DNA of 64,000 nucleotides, from assembly GCF_009903685.1 (NCBI RefSeq), contig NZ_JAAABI010000006.1, positions 1 to 64,000 on the forward strand, in the 5' to 3' direction. Origin of the DNA: Flagellimonas ochracea (GTDB lineage: Bacteria; Bacteroidota; Bacteroidia; Flavobacteriales; Flavobacteriaceae). A model generated the notes under the pieces. That model worked only from the letters and a program-made list of their open reading frames with translations, was not told where the DNA came from and did not search any database. Below, piece by piece: positions 17,938-26,769 of the stretch; positions within the stretch are counted from its first letter, which is position 1; each line of letters starts with the position of its first letter. The position numbers were made by a program, and so were the translations under genes.

Positions 17938-18704
17938 TGGTATGCAAAAATTGTGATGCAGGCCTTCAATCCAATTTTGACTATTGTCCTTCTTGTGGCG
18001 CAAAAATTATCCGTAATAGACTGACCTTCAAAAATGTAATGAAAGATGTAAGTGTTCAACTTTTAAGCTTGGACAATACTTTCCTGAAGACGTTTAGGCA
18101 TATGTTCTTGCAGCCGCACGAAGTAATTGAAAGCTATGTTTCTGGAATCCGGAAAAAATACATGAATCCGATAAGCTATTTTGCTATAGCCATCACCCTT
18201 TCAGGTCTTCTTTTCTTTGTTTTAAGAAATGTATACAATGTTGATTTGACCCAGAACAGTTTTTCCGACGTGGAGACTTCTGAGATGGATTTCCTGTTTG
18301 ATTATCAAGGGGTTTTAGCCTATTTGATCATGCCCATTTATGCATTGATGACTTGGCTCTTTTTTTTGGATCGGAAGAAATTCAATTACACCGAACATCT
18401 TGTTGCCAATGCCTACATTATTGGTCAATTATCCTTTGTTCAAATACTGATATGCCTACCGTTGTTTGGTTTTTTTAGTATTCCGTATGATATTTTCAAC
18501 TGGATTTTTACCGTTATAACAGTTACCTTTCAATTTTTTGTGCTCAAAAAGATTCATCAGACCGGTGTTTGGTCAACTTTACTTCGTGGTCTAGGTTACC
18601 TTATTCTTTTAGTTGTTGTTATGTTGGCCATGGGAATGCTAATTGTGCTTGTTGGCTTACTAACGGGGATAATGAATATTGAAGATTTCAGGCCCCAGGT
18701 GTGA
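17937..18704 (+). CDS. DUF3667 membrane protein with zinc-ribbon N-terminus
   Basis: 255 residues. The N-terminus holds two CxxC pairs (CKNCDAG and CPSCGAK, residues 3-22), a zinc ribbon. It is followed by the DUF3667 core (KTFRHMFLQPHEVIESYVSG) and four to five hydrophobic segments in residues 75-245. The start overlaps the cdaA stop in TAATG, so it is translationally coupled with c-di-AMP synthase, which may hint at a role in cell-envelope or c-di-AMP physiology. The stop TGA directly abuts the stop of the convergent ABC transporter gene. Confidence 0.85.
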   Translation: MVCKNCDAGLQSNFDYCPSCGAKIIRNRLTFKNVMKDVSVQLLSLDNTFLKTFRHMFLQPHEVIESYVSGIRKKYMNPISYFAIAITLSGLLFFVLRNVYNVDLTQNSFSDVETSEMDFLFDYQGVLAYLIMPIYALMTWLFFLDRKKFNYTEHLVANAYIIGQLSFVQILICLPLFGFFSIPYDIFNWIFTVITVTFQFFVLKKIHQTGVWSTLLRGLGYLILLVVVMLAMGMLIVLVGLLTGIMNIEDFRPQV

Positions 18705-20477
18705 TCAGGCTACTTCCTCGGCCAAAAATTGCGCTTCGTATAAATCGTTGTAATATCCACCTTTGGCCAACAGTTCTTTGTGAGTACCCATTTCCACAAT
18801 TTTACCGGCGTCCATTACAATTATTTTATCTGCCTTTTGAATGGTTGCCAAGCGGTGGGCAATGATAATGGAAGTCCGGCCCTCTGTAATTTTATCGGTA
18901 GCCTGTTGAATTAATTGTTCTGAATACGTATCCACGGAAGAAGTAGCCTCATCCAGAATTAAAATACTTGGATTGCTAACATAGGCCCTCAAAAAGGCAA
19001 TAAGCTGTCGTTGTCCACTGGAGAGCATGCTCCCCCGTTCTTTTACATTGTATTGATATCCTTCGGGCAGACTGGAGATAAACTCGTGCACGCCAATTTG
19101 TTTTGCGGCCAGCTCAATTTCTTCCAGGGTCACGGATTCATCCCGAAGGGAAATATTGTTTGCAATCGAGTCTGCGAACAAGAATACATCTTGCAACACA
19201 ATGGCAATATGCGATCGAAGGGATTGAAGGGTATAATCGTCGATACGGTGTCCGTCGATCAAAATTTCTCCTGAATGAATTTCATAAAAGCGATTGAGCA
19301 AGTTGATTATGGTAGACTTGCCCGCCCCTGTAGCGCCAACAATGGCTATGGTTTCACCGGCCTTTACCTTGAACGAAATGCCGTGGAGCACTTCTTCATC
19401 CTCCACATAACCAAAACGGACATCCCTGAACTCGATATTCCCTTTTACATCTTCCTTGTCCAATTTTCCCGTATCGGCAATGTGGCTTTCAGTATCCAAA
19501 ATCTTGAAAACCCGATTTGCAGCTACCATTCCCATTTGTAGGGTATTGAACTTATCCGCAATTTGACGTAGCGGTCTAAAAAGCAGGTCCATCAAAAAGA
19601 AAAAGGCAAAGATGGCACCTGTATCGTTAAGACCTACATTCTCCATATTTTGAATGACTCCAAAGTATACCACCAAGCCAATTCCTATGGAATAGGATAT
19701 CTCGGCCACAGGAAAAAAGATGGAGTTGTACCACACTGTTCTCAACCAAGCATTTTGATGTTTTTCATTGATTACGCGAAACTTTTCTTTTTCAATCTCC
19801 TCCCTATTGAACAATTGAACAATCTTCATGCCTGCTATTCGTTCCTGCACAAAGGAGTTGAGGTTGGACACTTGGGCACGCACTTCAATAAAGGCCACCT
19901 TCATGGCCTGTTGAAATAATCGGGTGGCTATTAAGATTACAGGTAAAATGGCAAACACGATCAAAGCCAATTTCCAACTGGTGTAAAGCATTATTGCAGC
20001 TCCCAGAAGCATTTTCAGTACGTCTGCGATAATCATAAAAAAACCCTGACTGAATATTTCCCCTATACGTTGCATATCGGCTACGGCCCGGGTCACCAAC
20101 ACCCCAATGGAGGAATTGTCAAAATAGGTCATTTTAAAGCCCATCATTTTTTTGAAAAGTCGCACCCGGATATCCCTAATGACCGACTCTCCCAACAAGT
20201 TGGCAAAATAGTTGAAAGACAACTGTGTTATTACCTGACCCAACAATACCCCAAGCATCATCAAAATCAAGGTCAAAAGAACTTCACTATCTTTATTTTC
20301 AAGCGCTTGATTGATGATTCTTCGAACCAAAAGGGGAATTTCCACTGCGAAGGCCGCTGACAGTACTGCTGCGATGGCCACAATCCAAAAAATCGCCCGA
20401 TACGGTTTGGTATGGGCAAAAACCCTTTTGAAAAGGCCAAAATCAAATGCCTTGCCTATTTCATCTTTCTTGTTCAT
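18705..20477 (-). CDS. ABC transporter with fused permease and ATPase
   Basis: A 590-residue half-transporter that should work as a homodimer. Residues 20-310 contain six transmembrane helices of the ABC exporter type I fold; residues 345-590 are the ATPase, with Walker A GATGAGKST, a Q-loop, signature SSGQRQ and Walker B LILDEATSSVD, then an H-loop (AHRLATIQ). This MsbA/LmrA-like architecture exports lipids, drugs or peptides; the substrate is unknown. The N-terminus overlaps the truA stop by 17 bp, indicating co-transcription with truA. Confidence 0.93.
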   Translation of the reverse strand: MNKKDEIGKAFDFGLFKRVFAHTKPYRAIFWIVAIAAVLSAAFAVEIPLLVRRIINQALENKDSEVLLTLILMMLGVLLGQVITQLSFNYFANLLGESVIRDIRVRLFKKMMGFKMTYFDNSSIGVLVTRAVADMQRIGEIFSQGFFMIIADVLKMLLGAAIMLYTSWKLALIVFAILPVILIATRLFQQAMKVAFIEVRAQVSNLNSFVQERIAGMKIVQLFNREEIEKEKFRVINEKHQNAWLRTVWYNSIFFPVAEISYSIGIGLVVYFGVIQNMENVGLNDTGAIFAFFFLMDLLFRPLRQIADKFNTLQMGMVAANRVFKILDTESHIADTGKLDKEDVKGNIEFRDVRFGYVEDEEVLHGISFKVKAGETIAIVGATGAGKSTIINLLNRFYEIHSGEILIDGHRIDDYTLQSLRSHIAIVLQDVFLFADSIANNISLRDESVTLEEIELAAKQIGVHEFISSLPEGYQYNVKERGSMLSSGQRQLIAFLRAYVSNPSILILDEATSSVDTYSEQLIQQATDKITEGRTSIIIAHRLATIQKADKIIVMDAGKIVEMGTHKELLAKGGYYNDLYEAQFLAEEVA

Positions 20478-21216
20478 CTACAATTTCTTTGGGGTATATA
20501 ACCTTGGTCAAATATAATCCTTTTGCAGGGACAGAAACCCCTGCCTTACTTCGATTTTTGCTTTCAATTATCTGGTTTATCTGCTCTGGCTTCATCTTGC
20601 CTGTGCCAACATCCAATAAGGTTCCGACCACAGCTCGTACCATGTTTCTCAAAAATCTATCTGCAGTTATGGTAAAAATCAATTTGTCTTCCTGCTTCTG
20701 CCAAAACGCTTTTTTCACGTCACAAGTGAAGGTTTTAACGTCTGAATTAGATTTTGAAAAAGATTCAAAATCGGTATGTTCCAAAAGGAAGGATGCAGCC
20801 TTGTTCATGGCATCAATATTCAATAGATGTTTCACAAAATGGGCATAATCTGAATAAAACGGATTCTTACGTTGCACTAACCAGTATTCGTAGGTTCGTT
20901 CTACGGCATCAAAACGTGCATGAGCATCGGGTTTCACCTTAAAGATTTCCTGAACAGCAATGTCTTCTGGTAGAAAGGCATTCAGCCTATGCACCAAGTC
21001 CTGCACGTCTGCCAGTACTTCAACGTCGAAATGTGCAAACATTTCTTTGGCATGGACTCCGGCATCCGTCCTCCCTGCCCCGACAACCTCAATTGTGCTA
21101 CGAAGTAATGTGGACAACGCTTTTTCCAACGTTTCTTGTAACGTAATGGCATTGGGCTGGTTTTGCCAGCCATGATAGGCTTTGCCGAAATAGGAAAATC
21201 GGATAAAATATCTCAA
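20461..21216 (-). CDS. truA: tRNA pseudouridine(38-40) synthase TruA
   Basis: 251 residues. It modifies uridines 38-40 in the anticodon arm of tRNAs. The catalytic aspartate lies in GRTDAGVHA near residues 48-56 and the C-terminal half (FLRNMVRAVVGTL) is typical. The start is a TTG giving M-R-Y-F-I-R-F-S-Y, the family's usual opening, and no nearby ATG would keep it. It is upstream of and overlapping the ABC transporter gene. Confidence 0.95.
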   Translation of the reverse strand: MRYFIRFSYFGKAYHGWQNQPNAITLQETLEKALSTLLRSTIEVVGAGRTDAGVHAKEMFAHFDVEVLADVQDLVHRLNAFLPEDIAVQEIFKVKPDAHARFDAVERTYEYWLVQRKNPFYSDYAHFVKHLLNIDAMNKAASFLLEHTDFESFSKSNSDVKTFTCDVKKAFWQKQEDKLIFTITADRFLRNMVRAVVGTLLDVGTGKMKPEQINQIIESKNRSKAGVSVPAKGLYLTKVIYPKEIVDEQER

Positions 21217-21304
21217 AAGAATCCTTTACTTTTAAGGTCCTAAAGATAATTCAATCCAATCCATTTGATGTGGGACCCTCCTTTTTTAGCAAATTTTTAG
21301 CGTA

Positions 21305-21799
21305 ATGACGAAAATTTTGTTGCTGTCAGACACCCATGGCCATATGGATAAAACTATTTTGAAATACGCTGCCCAGGCAGACGAAATTTGGCATGCTGGG
21401 GACATTGGCAGCCTGACCGTTACGGATGAATTGAAAAGTGTGACTCCAGTACGTGCAGTATATGGCAACATAGACGATCATTTAGTGCAAAGAGAGTTTC
21501 CAGAGCACAACAGGTTTATGTGTGAAGATGTGGACGTATGGATCACACATATTGGTGGATATCCCGGTAGCTATAACATGAGGATAAGAGATGAAATCAA
21601 AAAAAATCCGCCCAAATTATTCATCTGCGGGCATTCGCATATTTTGAAAGTAATGAACGATAAGAAATTGAATTTGCTGCATATGAATCCTGGGGCTTGC
21701 GGAAAACATGGGTTTCATACCATCAGAACCATGCTACGATTTGTGATACATGGAGACAAAATATCCGATTTGGAAGTAATAGAATTGGGCAAAAGATAA
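21305..21799 (+). CDS. YfcE/MJ0936-type metallophosphoesterase
   Basis: The 164-residue protein has the calcineurin-like phosphoesterase signatures in order: SDTHGHMD (residues 7-14), AGDIGS, YGNIDDH and ICGHSHI, with metal ligands D, H, N and H all present. Family members hydrolyse phosphodiesters such as cyclic nucleotides or bis-p-nitrophenyl phosphate in vitro; the physiological substrate is unclear. It stands between divergent truA and the downstream PqqB-like lipoprotein gene, whose ATG starts two bases past its stop. Confidence 0.9.
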   Translation: MTKILLLSDTHGHMDKTILKYAAQADEIWHAGDIGSLTVTDELKSVTPVRAVYGNIDDHLVQREFPEHNRFMCEDVDVWITHIGGYPGSYNMRIRDEIKKNPPKLFICGHSHILKVMNDKKLNLLHMNPGACGKHGFHTIRTMLRFVIHGDKISDLEVIELGKR

Positions 21800-21800
21800 G

Positions 21801-22766
21801 ATGAAGTACCTTTTATTTTTTACGATGTTTTGTGTTGCGTCTTGTACTCAAGAGGTCAAGCAGGAAGAAACGATTGATTTTAACAACACGGAAAGACAAA
21901 AATCCCCAGTATCCCTGTATGTACTCGGCACCGTTCAGGATGGTGGAAGCCCTCATATTGGTTGCCAAAAAAAATGCTGTTCAACACTTTTTAAAAATCC
22001 CAATCCCAACAGAAAAGTTGTATCCCTTGGGGTGATTGACCACGAACACAATAAATCCTTTTTGTTCGAGGCCACTCCAGACATGACTTCGCAGTTACAA
22101 CTTTTATCCACCTTTTCGTCCGAAATTGGAATCATGCCCAACGGTATTTTTTTGACCCATGCCCATATTGGACACTATACGGGATTGATGTACCTAGGAA
22201 GAGAAGCCTTGGGTGCAAAGAGCGTCCCGGTGCATGCAATGCCCAGAATGAAGCAATTTTTGGAAACCAATGGTCCATGGAATCAGTTGGTCGCGCTTAA
22301 CAACATTACTATAAATCCTTTGGCAAATCAAAAAGCTATACGGATTACACCGAACATAAAAGTTGAACCGTTCACTGTGCCCCATCGGGATGAATACTCA
22401 GAGACTGTAGGTTACAAGATTTCCGGACCAAAAAAATCAGTTTTGTTCATTCCTGATATTGATAAGTGGTCTAAATGGGAAAAAGATATAATTCAAGAAA
22501 CCCAAAAGGTGGATGTGGCCTTTTTGGATGCTTCTTTTTATAACGGTGAAGAAATAAATGCACGCGATATCAATGAGATTCCTCACCCCTTCGTCGTGGA
22601 AAGCTTGAAGCTTTTTGGTGCACTTCCGGACCAGGAGAAAGCAAAAATCCATTTTATTCATTTTAATCATACCAATGCGTTGCTGAATCAAGACAGCGAA
22701 GCGTCTTCAACAGTAAGAAGACAGGGCTTTAAAATTGCAACCTTCCTTCAACATATTGACTTGTAA
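21801..22766 (+). CDS. PqqB-like metallo-beta-lactamase-fold lipoprotein
   Basis: A 321-residue lipoprotein with lipobox ASC near residue 15, so it is attached to a membrane outside the cytoplasm. The MBL-fold motif reads THAHIGHYTG (residues 119-128): the first two His of HxHxDH are kept but the Asp is Gly, as in PqqB. A GGSPHIGCQKKCC segment (49-60) also resembles PqqB's Cys-rich loop. No pqqA, C, D or E is in the window, so it is probably not a PQQ gene but a related hydrolase. The next gene begins 80 bp after its stop. Confidence 0.8.
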   Translation: MKYLLFFTMFCVASCTQEVKQEETIDFNNTERQKSPVSLYVLGTVQDGGSPHIGCQKKCCSTLFKNPNPNRKVVSLGVIDHEHNKSFLFEATPDMTSQLQLLSTFSSEIGIMPNGIFLTHAHIGHYTGLMYLGREALGAKSVPVHAMPRMKQFLETNGPWNQLVALNNITINPLANQKAIRITPNIKVEPFTVPHRDEYSETVGYKISGPKKSVLFIPDIDKWSKWEKDIIQETQKVDVAFLDASFYNGEEINARDINEIPHPFVVESLKLFGALPDQEKAKIHFIHFNHTNALLNQDSEASSTVRRQGFKIATFLQHIDL

Positions 22767-22845
22767 TGCCTTTTCCTCTTTTACGGATGAAGTAAGCAAT
22801 GTGGACCAAACACGTCTAAGACACCATAAAAACACTGAAAATATC

Positions 22846-23703
22846 ATGAAAACAATCAATTTATCACTTTTGACTGTCCTAAGCTTTGTCTTATTGTATT
22901 CTTGTGGAGAACGGGCTCAGAACAAGGAAACAGCCCCTGAACCTAAGGCAAAAATCGAATCAAAAGTACCAATATATGACACCAATGACCCAAAGACCAT
23001 TTTGGCATCCATTGAATATGCCCATGGCGGATGGGGAAATCTTTGGAAAAAACATGATGTGGAGTATGAATATAACTATAATTATCCCACCGAGGGCAAA
23101 TCAGATGTATCCATAGAACGTTATATTTTTGGTACGGAAGAGTCGTTCGCAAAATACTCCCGTCATGAAATCAACGTTATGCCCAATGCGGAAGGAGAGG
23201 TTATTCAATTCTTTGATGGTAACCAAACGGTTATTTACCACAACGGAAAGGAAATCCAAGATGCCACGCATTTGGACATGGCCGATTTTTTAAGAAGGAC
23301 GAACTATTATTGGTTTACAATGCCGTACAAACTGAACGACAAAGCGGCGAAGGCCAAGTATTTAGGCAAGGAAGAATATAATGGCATAGCGTATGACAAA
23401 GTTGAGGTTTCCTATGATGCTGCCATTACGGGAAAGGAACAGAATGATGTTTACATTATATTGGTCAATCCAAAGACCAAACTGATCGATCGTTTCTATT
23501 TTTCGATACCGTTCTTTGGTGTGGATGACCCGGTCATTGCCGCCAATTATGAATACGAAAAAATTGAGGGTCAACTTATTGCCACCAAGCGGTCCTATTT
23601 TTTGCCCAGTGAAGCAGGCTACCCGGAAGAACCCGGTACGGTGCAGACATTGACTAAAATAAAATTCAACAATGGCTTTACCGTTGACAATATTATGGAA
23701 TAA
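22846..23703 (+). CDS. Lipoprotein of the DUF6503 type, unknown function
   Basis: A 285-residue lipoprotein (lipobox LYSC near residue 19) whose mature part begins after a charged linker. AHGGWGNLW and the beta-rich remainder recall LolA/LolB-like or DUF6503 proteins; the family assignment is tentative. I chose the ATG that gives a clean type II signal. A non-ATG start 37 codons upstream would put a non-signal sequence in front. A terminator follows about 30 bp after the stop. Confidence 0.65.
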   Translation: MKTINLSLLTVLSFVLLYSCGERAQNKETAPEPKAKIESKVPIYDTNDPKTILASIEYAHGGWGNLWKKHDVEYEYNYNYPTEGKSDVSIERYIFGTEESFAKYSRHEINVMPNAEGEVIQFFDGNQTVIYHNGKEIQDATHLDMADFLRRTNYYWFTMPYKLNDKAAKAKYLGKEEYNGIAYDKVEVSYDAAITGKEQNDVYIILVNPKTKLIDRFYFSIPFFGVDDPVIAANYEYEKIEGQLIATKRSYFLPSEAGYPEEPGTVQTLTKIKFNNGFTVDNIME

Positions 23704-23730
23704 GACATTTTTTTAAAAACTCCGTAAACA

Positions 23731-23758
23731 AAAACCCCGGCGTAGGCCGGGGTTTTTT
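23731..23758 (+). terminator. GC-rich terminator between convergent genes
   Basis: CCCCGGC and GCCGGGG (7 bp) around GTAG, flanked by A-run and T-run. It serves the plus-strand lipoprotein and, in reverse, the convergent DUF4293 gene. Confidence 0.9.
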
Positions 23759-23785
23759 CGCACTAATACTACTAAGATGTTAGGT

Positions 23786-24196
23786 TCAACGTAAGCGATC
23801 AACAGATTTTACAAGATCTTCATCCTTTTTGATGGCCCTGTTCGCCAGGACCAGAAAAACGATAGAAAATACAGGAATCAGCATCCCAATACCCTTCTCA
23901 GAAATAACACTTTCTCCGGATAAGCTTAGCGATCGGTAAACGAAAAATCCTAGTAAAAAAAGATTCAATATGATGTTCAATCTGTTCATCACAAATTGAT
24001 TTTGTCTGTTTTTGTACAAAAAAATAGTAATAAGGGCCAATGCAGCCGATACGTAAAACGCTACACTGATGCCCAACTCACTCTCCGCAAATATTTTTGC
24101 TCCTTCAACATCAATCCAAATATACAATACGAACGGAAGCAGCCCTGCCAATAGGGCCACAATTACCAAAAAAAACGTTTGGATACGTTGAATCAT
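23786..24196 (-). CDS. DUF4293 small membrane protein
   Basis: 136 residues with four hydrophobic segments (near 7-30, 40-62, 75-95 and 105-125), consistent with the small DUF4293 membrane family in Bacteroidota. I chose the ATG that gives MIQRIQTFFL, the usual opening; the TTG six codons upstream is unlikely. It is divergent from rho and convergent with the preceding lipoprotein. A perfect TATTTTTG -7 box lies 23 bp upstream of the ATG. Function unknown. Confidence 0.75.
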   Translation of the reverse strand: MIQRIQTFFLVIVALLAGLLPFVLYIWIDVEGAKIFAESELGISVAFYVSAALALITIFLYKNRQNQFVMNRLNIILNLFLLGFFVYRSLSLSGESVISEKGIGMLIPVFSIVFLVLANRAIKKDEDLVKSVDRLR

Positions 24197-24218
24197 TGTA
24201 CTATTTGATTTCAAAATG

Positions 24219-24226
24219 CAAAAATA
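24219..24226 (-). promoter_or_regulatory. -7 promoter element of the DUF4293 gene
   Basis: Minus-strand TATTTTTG fits TAnnTTTG exactly and is 23 bp before the chosen ATG. The -33 partner is not evident. Confidence 0.4.
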
Positions 24227-24250
24227 GTCGTCTTTTTGATAAAACTACCC

Positions 24251-24279
24251 TTGTTCTTGAAAAATAATTTGTATACTTG
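24251..24279 (+). promoter_or_regulatory. Putative rho promoter
   Basis: TTG at 24251-24253, an 18-bp spacer and TATACTTG at 24272-24279, one mismatch from TAnnTTTG. This would leave a leader of about 100 nt before rho, in keeping with Rho autoregulation through its own leader in other bacteria. Confidence 0.5.
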
Positions 24280-24389
24280 TGGCGTTATTAGTTAAGCTCT
24301 TACCTAGGAAAATCTTTCCTCCAGTAGTTACCAAATAACGGTTTACTTCAATATCTAGTTTATACAAGTCTAACTTATTCCATTATTTA

Positions 24390-25958
24390 ATGTTCGAGAT
24401 TTCAGATCTAAAAGCTAAGAAGCTTCCTGAGTTGCAAGAAATTGCCAAAACCCTCAATGTTCCCAAATTCAAATCCTTAAAAAAATTGGACTTGGTCTAC
24501 CAAATACTTGATTTGCAGGCGTCGAATCCAAAAGCCGTCATCAAAGGGACTTCATCGGATTCCCAAGAGAATGGTTCACCAAAACCACAAAGGACTGGGA
24601 CCCCAACACCAACACCAACACCAAAAAAGGAAACTCCTGTCAACCAAGAAAAGTCTATGGACAAAGCTCCAGAAAACAAAAAGGAAAACACGGGTAATCC
24701 ACCCAGCAAGCGGGAACACAAGCCAAAAAATCAAAATACCCATAGAAGAAGCACCCAAAATCAAAAAAGCAACACTTATGACAAGAAAAGCAGCAATTTT
24801 GATAAGGATTTAAAAAATAGGTACAAGGAGCCTGAGTACGAGTTTGACAGCATTATAGAAAGTGAAGGAGTGTTGGATATCATGCAGGACGGCTATGGAT
24901 TTCTGCGTTCTTCGGACTATAATTACCTCTCATCTCCAGATGATATTTATGTATCACAATCACAGATCAGACTTTTTGGGCTAAAATCGGGCGATACCAT
25001 TTTAGGAAACATCAGGCCTCCTAAAGAAGGGGAAAAGTATTTTCCACTTATTAAAGTGAACAAAATTAACGGCTTGGACCCCCAAGTGGTAAGGGATAGG
25101 GTCGCCTTTGAGCACTTGACACCCTTGTTCCCAAAAGAAAAATTCAAATTGGCCGAAAGACAGAGCACCATTTCCACAAGAATCATAGACTTGTTCTCAC
25201 CAATAGGCAAAGGACAACGCGGTATGATTGTTTCCCAGCCCAAAACGGGTAAGACCATGCTCCTCAAGGACATCGCCAATGCCATTGCCGCAAACCATCC
25301 TGAGGTTTATCAAATTATACTTTTGATTGATGAGCGACCTGAAGAAGTTACCGATATGCAACGTAATGTGCGTGGTGAGGTGGTAGCTTCTACCTTTGAC
25401 AAGGAAGCAACAGAGCATGTAAGGGTGGCGAACATCGTCTTGGAAAAGGCCAAGCGTTTGGTAGAATGTGGCCATGACGTGGTAATTCTGTTGGATTCCA
25501 TTACCCGATTGGCAAGAGCCTACAATACGGTACAACCCGCTTCTGGTAAGGTTTTGAGTGGAGGTGTAGATGCCAATGCCCTACACAAGCCAAAACGTTT
25601 CTTCGGGGCGGCACGAAATATTGAAAATGGTGGGTCACTTTCGATCATTGCCACGGCTTTGACAGAAACAGGTTCCAAAATGGATGAGGTTATATTTGAG
25701 GAATTCAAAGGTACCGGAAACATGGAACTTCAGTTGGATCGTAGAATTTCCAACCGCAGAATTTTCCCTGCCATCGACCTTATTTCTTCCTCTACGCGAA
25801 GAGATGATTTATTATTGGATGAGAATACCATTCAACGTATGTGGATCATGCGCAAATATTTGGCAGACATGAACCCGATTGAAGCCATGGAATTCATGGA
25901 GCAGCGCATAAAACAGACCAAAAGCAACGAAGAATTCCTTATGACGATGAGTCAATGA
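24390..25958 (+). CDS. rho: Transcription termination factor Rho
   Basis: A hexameric RNA helicase that ends transcripts. Order: N-terminal helical Rho_N (residues 1-45), a disordered, Pro/Thr/Asn/Lys-rich insertion (about 48-150, with a TPTPTPTP run), the OB-fold RNA-binding domain ([14 protein letters not shown] near 160-173), then the ATPase with P-loop PKTGKTML (284-291) and Walker B region [14 protein letters not shown]. At 522 residues it is about 100 longer than the E. coli protein, all from the insertion. Similar insertions occur in other Bacteroidota, where one has been linked to condensate formation. A terminator follows. Confidence 0.96.
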   Translation: MFEISDLKAKKLPELQEIAKTLNVPKFKSLKKLDLVYQILDLQASNPKAVIKGTSSDSQENGSPKPQRTGTPTPTPTPKKETPVNQEKSMDKAPENKKENTGNPPSKREHKPKNQNTHRRSTQNQKSNTYDKKSSNFDKDLKNRYKEPEYEFDSIIESEGVLDIMQDGYGFLRSSDYNYLSSPDDIYVSQSQIRLFGLKSGDTILGNIRPPKEGEKYFPLIKVNKINGLDPQVVRDRVAFEHLTPLFPKEKFKLAERQSTISTRIIDLFSPIGKGQRGMIVSQPKTGKTMLLKDIANAIAANHPEVYQIILLIDERPEEVTDMQRNVRGEVVASTFDKEATEHVRVANIVLEKAKRLVECGHDVVILLDSITRLARAYNTVQPASGKVLSGGVDANALHKPKRFFGAARNIENGGSLSIIATALTETGSKMDEVIFEEFKGTGNMELQLDRRISNRRIFPAIDLISSSTRRDDLLLDENTIQRMWIMRKYLADMNPIEAMEFMEQRIKQTKSNEEFLMTMSQ

Positions 25959-25983
25959 TTTTTCTGGATATATACCATATTCA

Positions 25984-26016
25984 AAAACCCTTTGCAGCAT
26001 TGTAAAGGGTTTTTTA
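25984..26016 (+). terminator. rho terminator
   Basis: AACCCTTTGCA and TGTAAAGGGTT form an 11-bp stem with one G-U pair around GCAT, then a run of T. It lies 26 bp past the rho stop. Confidence 0.85.
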
Positions 26017-26088
26017 TTGAACCATTTTGAAGAAAAAACATATCTTTAAAATAGTTTCCCGAAATACAAACCTTAAAACACTTACAAA

Positions 26089-26763
26089 ATGAACAAAACC
26101 AGAACTTTAACGTCCATTTTAATTGGCGTTTTTTTACTTATGTTGGGAGCTTGCCAGCCCGCTCAAAAAAAAGAAGATTCTTCCGAAACTGAAGTTGAGG
26201 AAAAACAAGAAAGGGTGAAAGCTCCTGAGCAAATAATATCGCTAGAGGAATCCAAATCTCTTTATGACAATTACACCCGAAAAAGAGTGGACTTAATACA
26301 GGATTTTGAAACCCAACAAGATCCTGACAGCAAATTTGAAGCATCGCGATTTACTGCTTTTGATTATGCCACCATTAAACAATACATCGCCTTCATTGAG
26401 CAAGAAGCTGATTCCGCGGGTGTTGACATCTCATCCCTACGTTTTTATTTTGGCAATTATCCGAATAAAGAAAAATTTCCTGATGGAAAAAGAGTTGTTC
26501 ATCCCAGACAAAATTCCATTTTCATTGTACCCACCATTAATGTAGATGGGCAAGATTTTGGGTTTTATATTGGTAAAGATGGTAAGGCCCAACTCATCAA
26601 AGATGCTGTTGCCGAAAAAGGAATGGGCAGCACACAAAGCCAGGGGCAAAAATCGTATGCCAGTTTTGCTCCCAATTTTTCCACAGCTGCGACACAGACT
26701 GCCGGACAGAGTCTAAACCTAAACCGTGGAAGCTCAAGTCCACCGCCACCAGGTGATTTTTAA
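26089..26763 (+). CDS. Lipoprotein of unknown function
   Basis: 224 residues with a type II signal (LMLGAC, cysteine near 22), a charged Lys/Glu linker, a folded core around residues 50-180 and a Gly/Ser/Pro tail. No catalytic motif or domain that I recognise. The downstream membrane-protein gene starts 6 bp past its stop, so the two are probably one operon. A TATCTTTA motif about 40 bp upstream may be the -7 box. Confidence 0.6.
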   Translation: MNKTRTLTSILIGVFLLMLGACQPAQKKEDSSETEVEEKQERVKAPEQIISLEESKSLYDNYTRKRVDLIQDFETQQDPDSKFEASRFTAFDYATIKQYIAFIEQEADSAGVDISSLRFYFGNYPNKEKFPDGKRVVHPRQNSIFIVPTINVDGQDFGFYIGKDGKAQLIKDAVAEKGMGSTQSQGQKSYASFAPNFSTAATQTAGQSLNLNRGSSSPPPPGDF

Positions 26764-26769
26764 TAACCG

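Noticed and set aside
21801-22766. Genuine pqqB
   Set aside because: No other PQQ genes nearby, and the protein is a lipoprotein.
22735-22845. Extended N-terminus for the DUF6503-type lipoprotein
   Set aside because: The extension overlaps the end of the previous gene and places a non-signal stretch before the lipobox.
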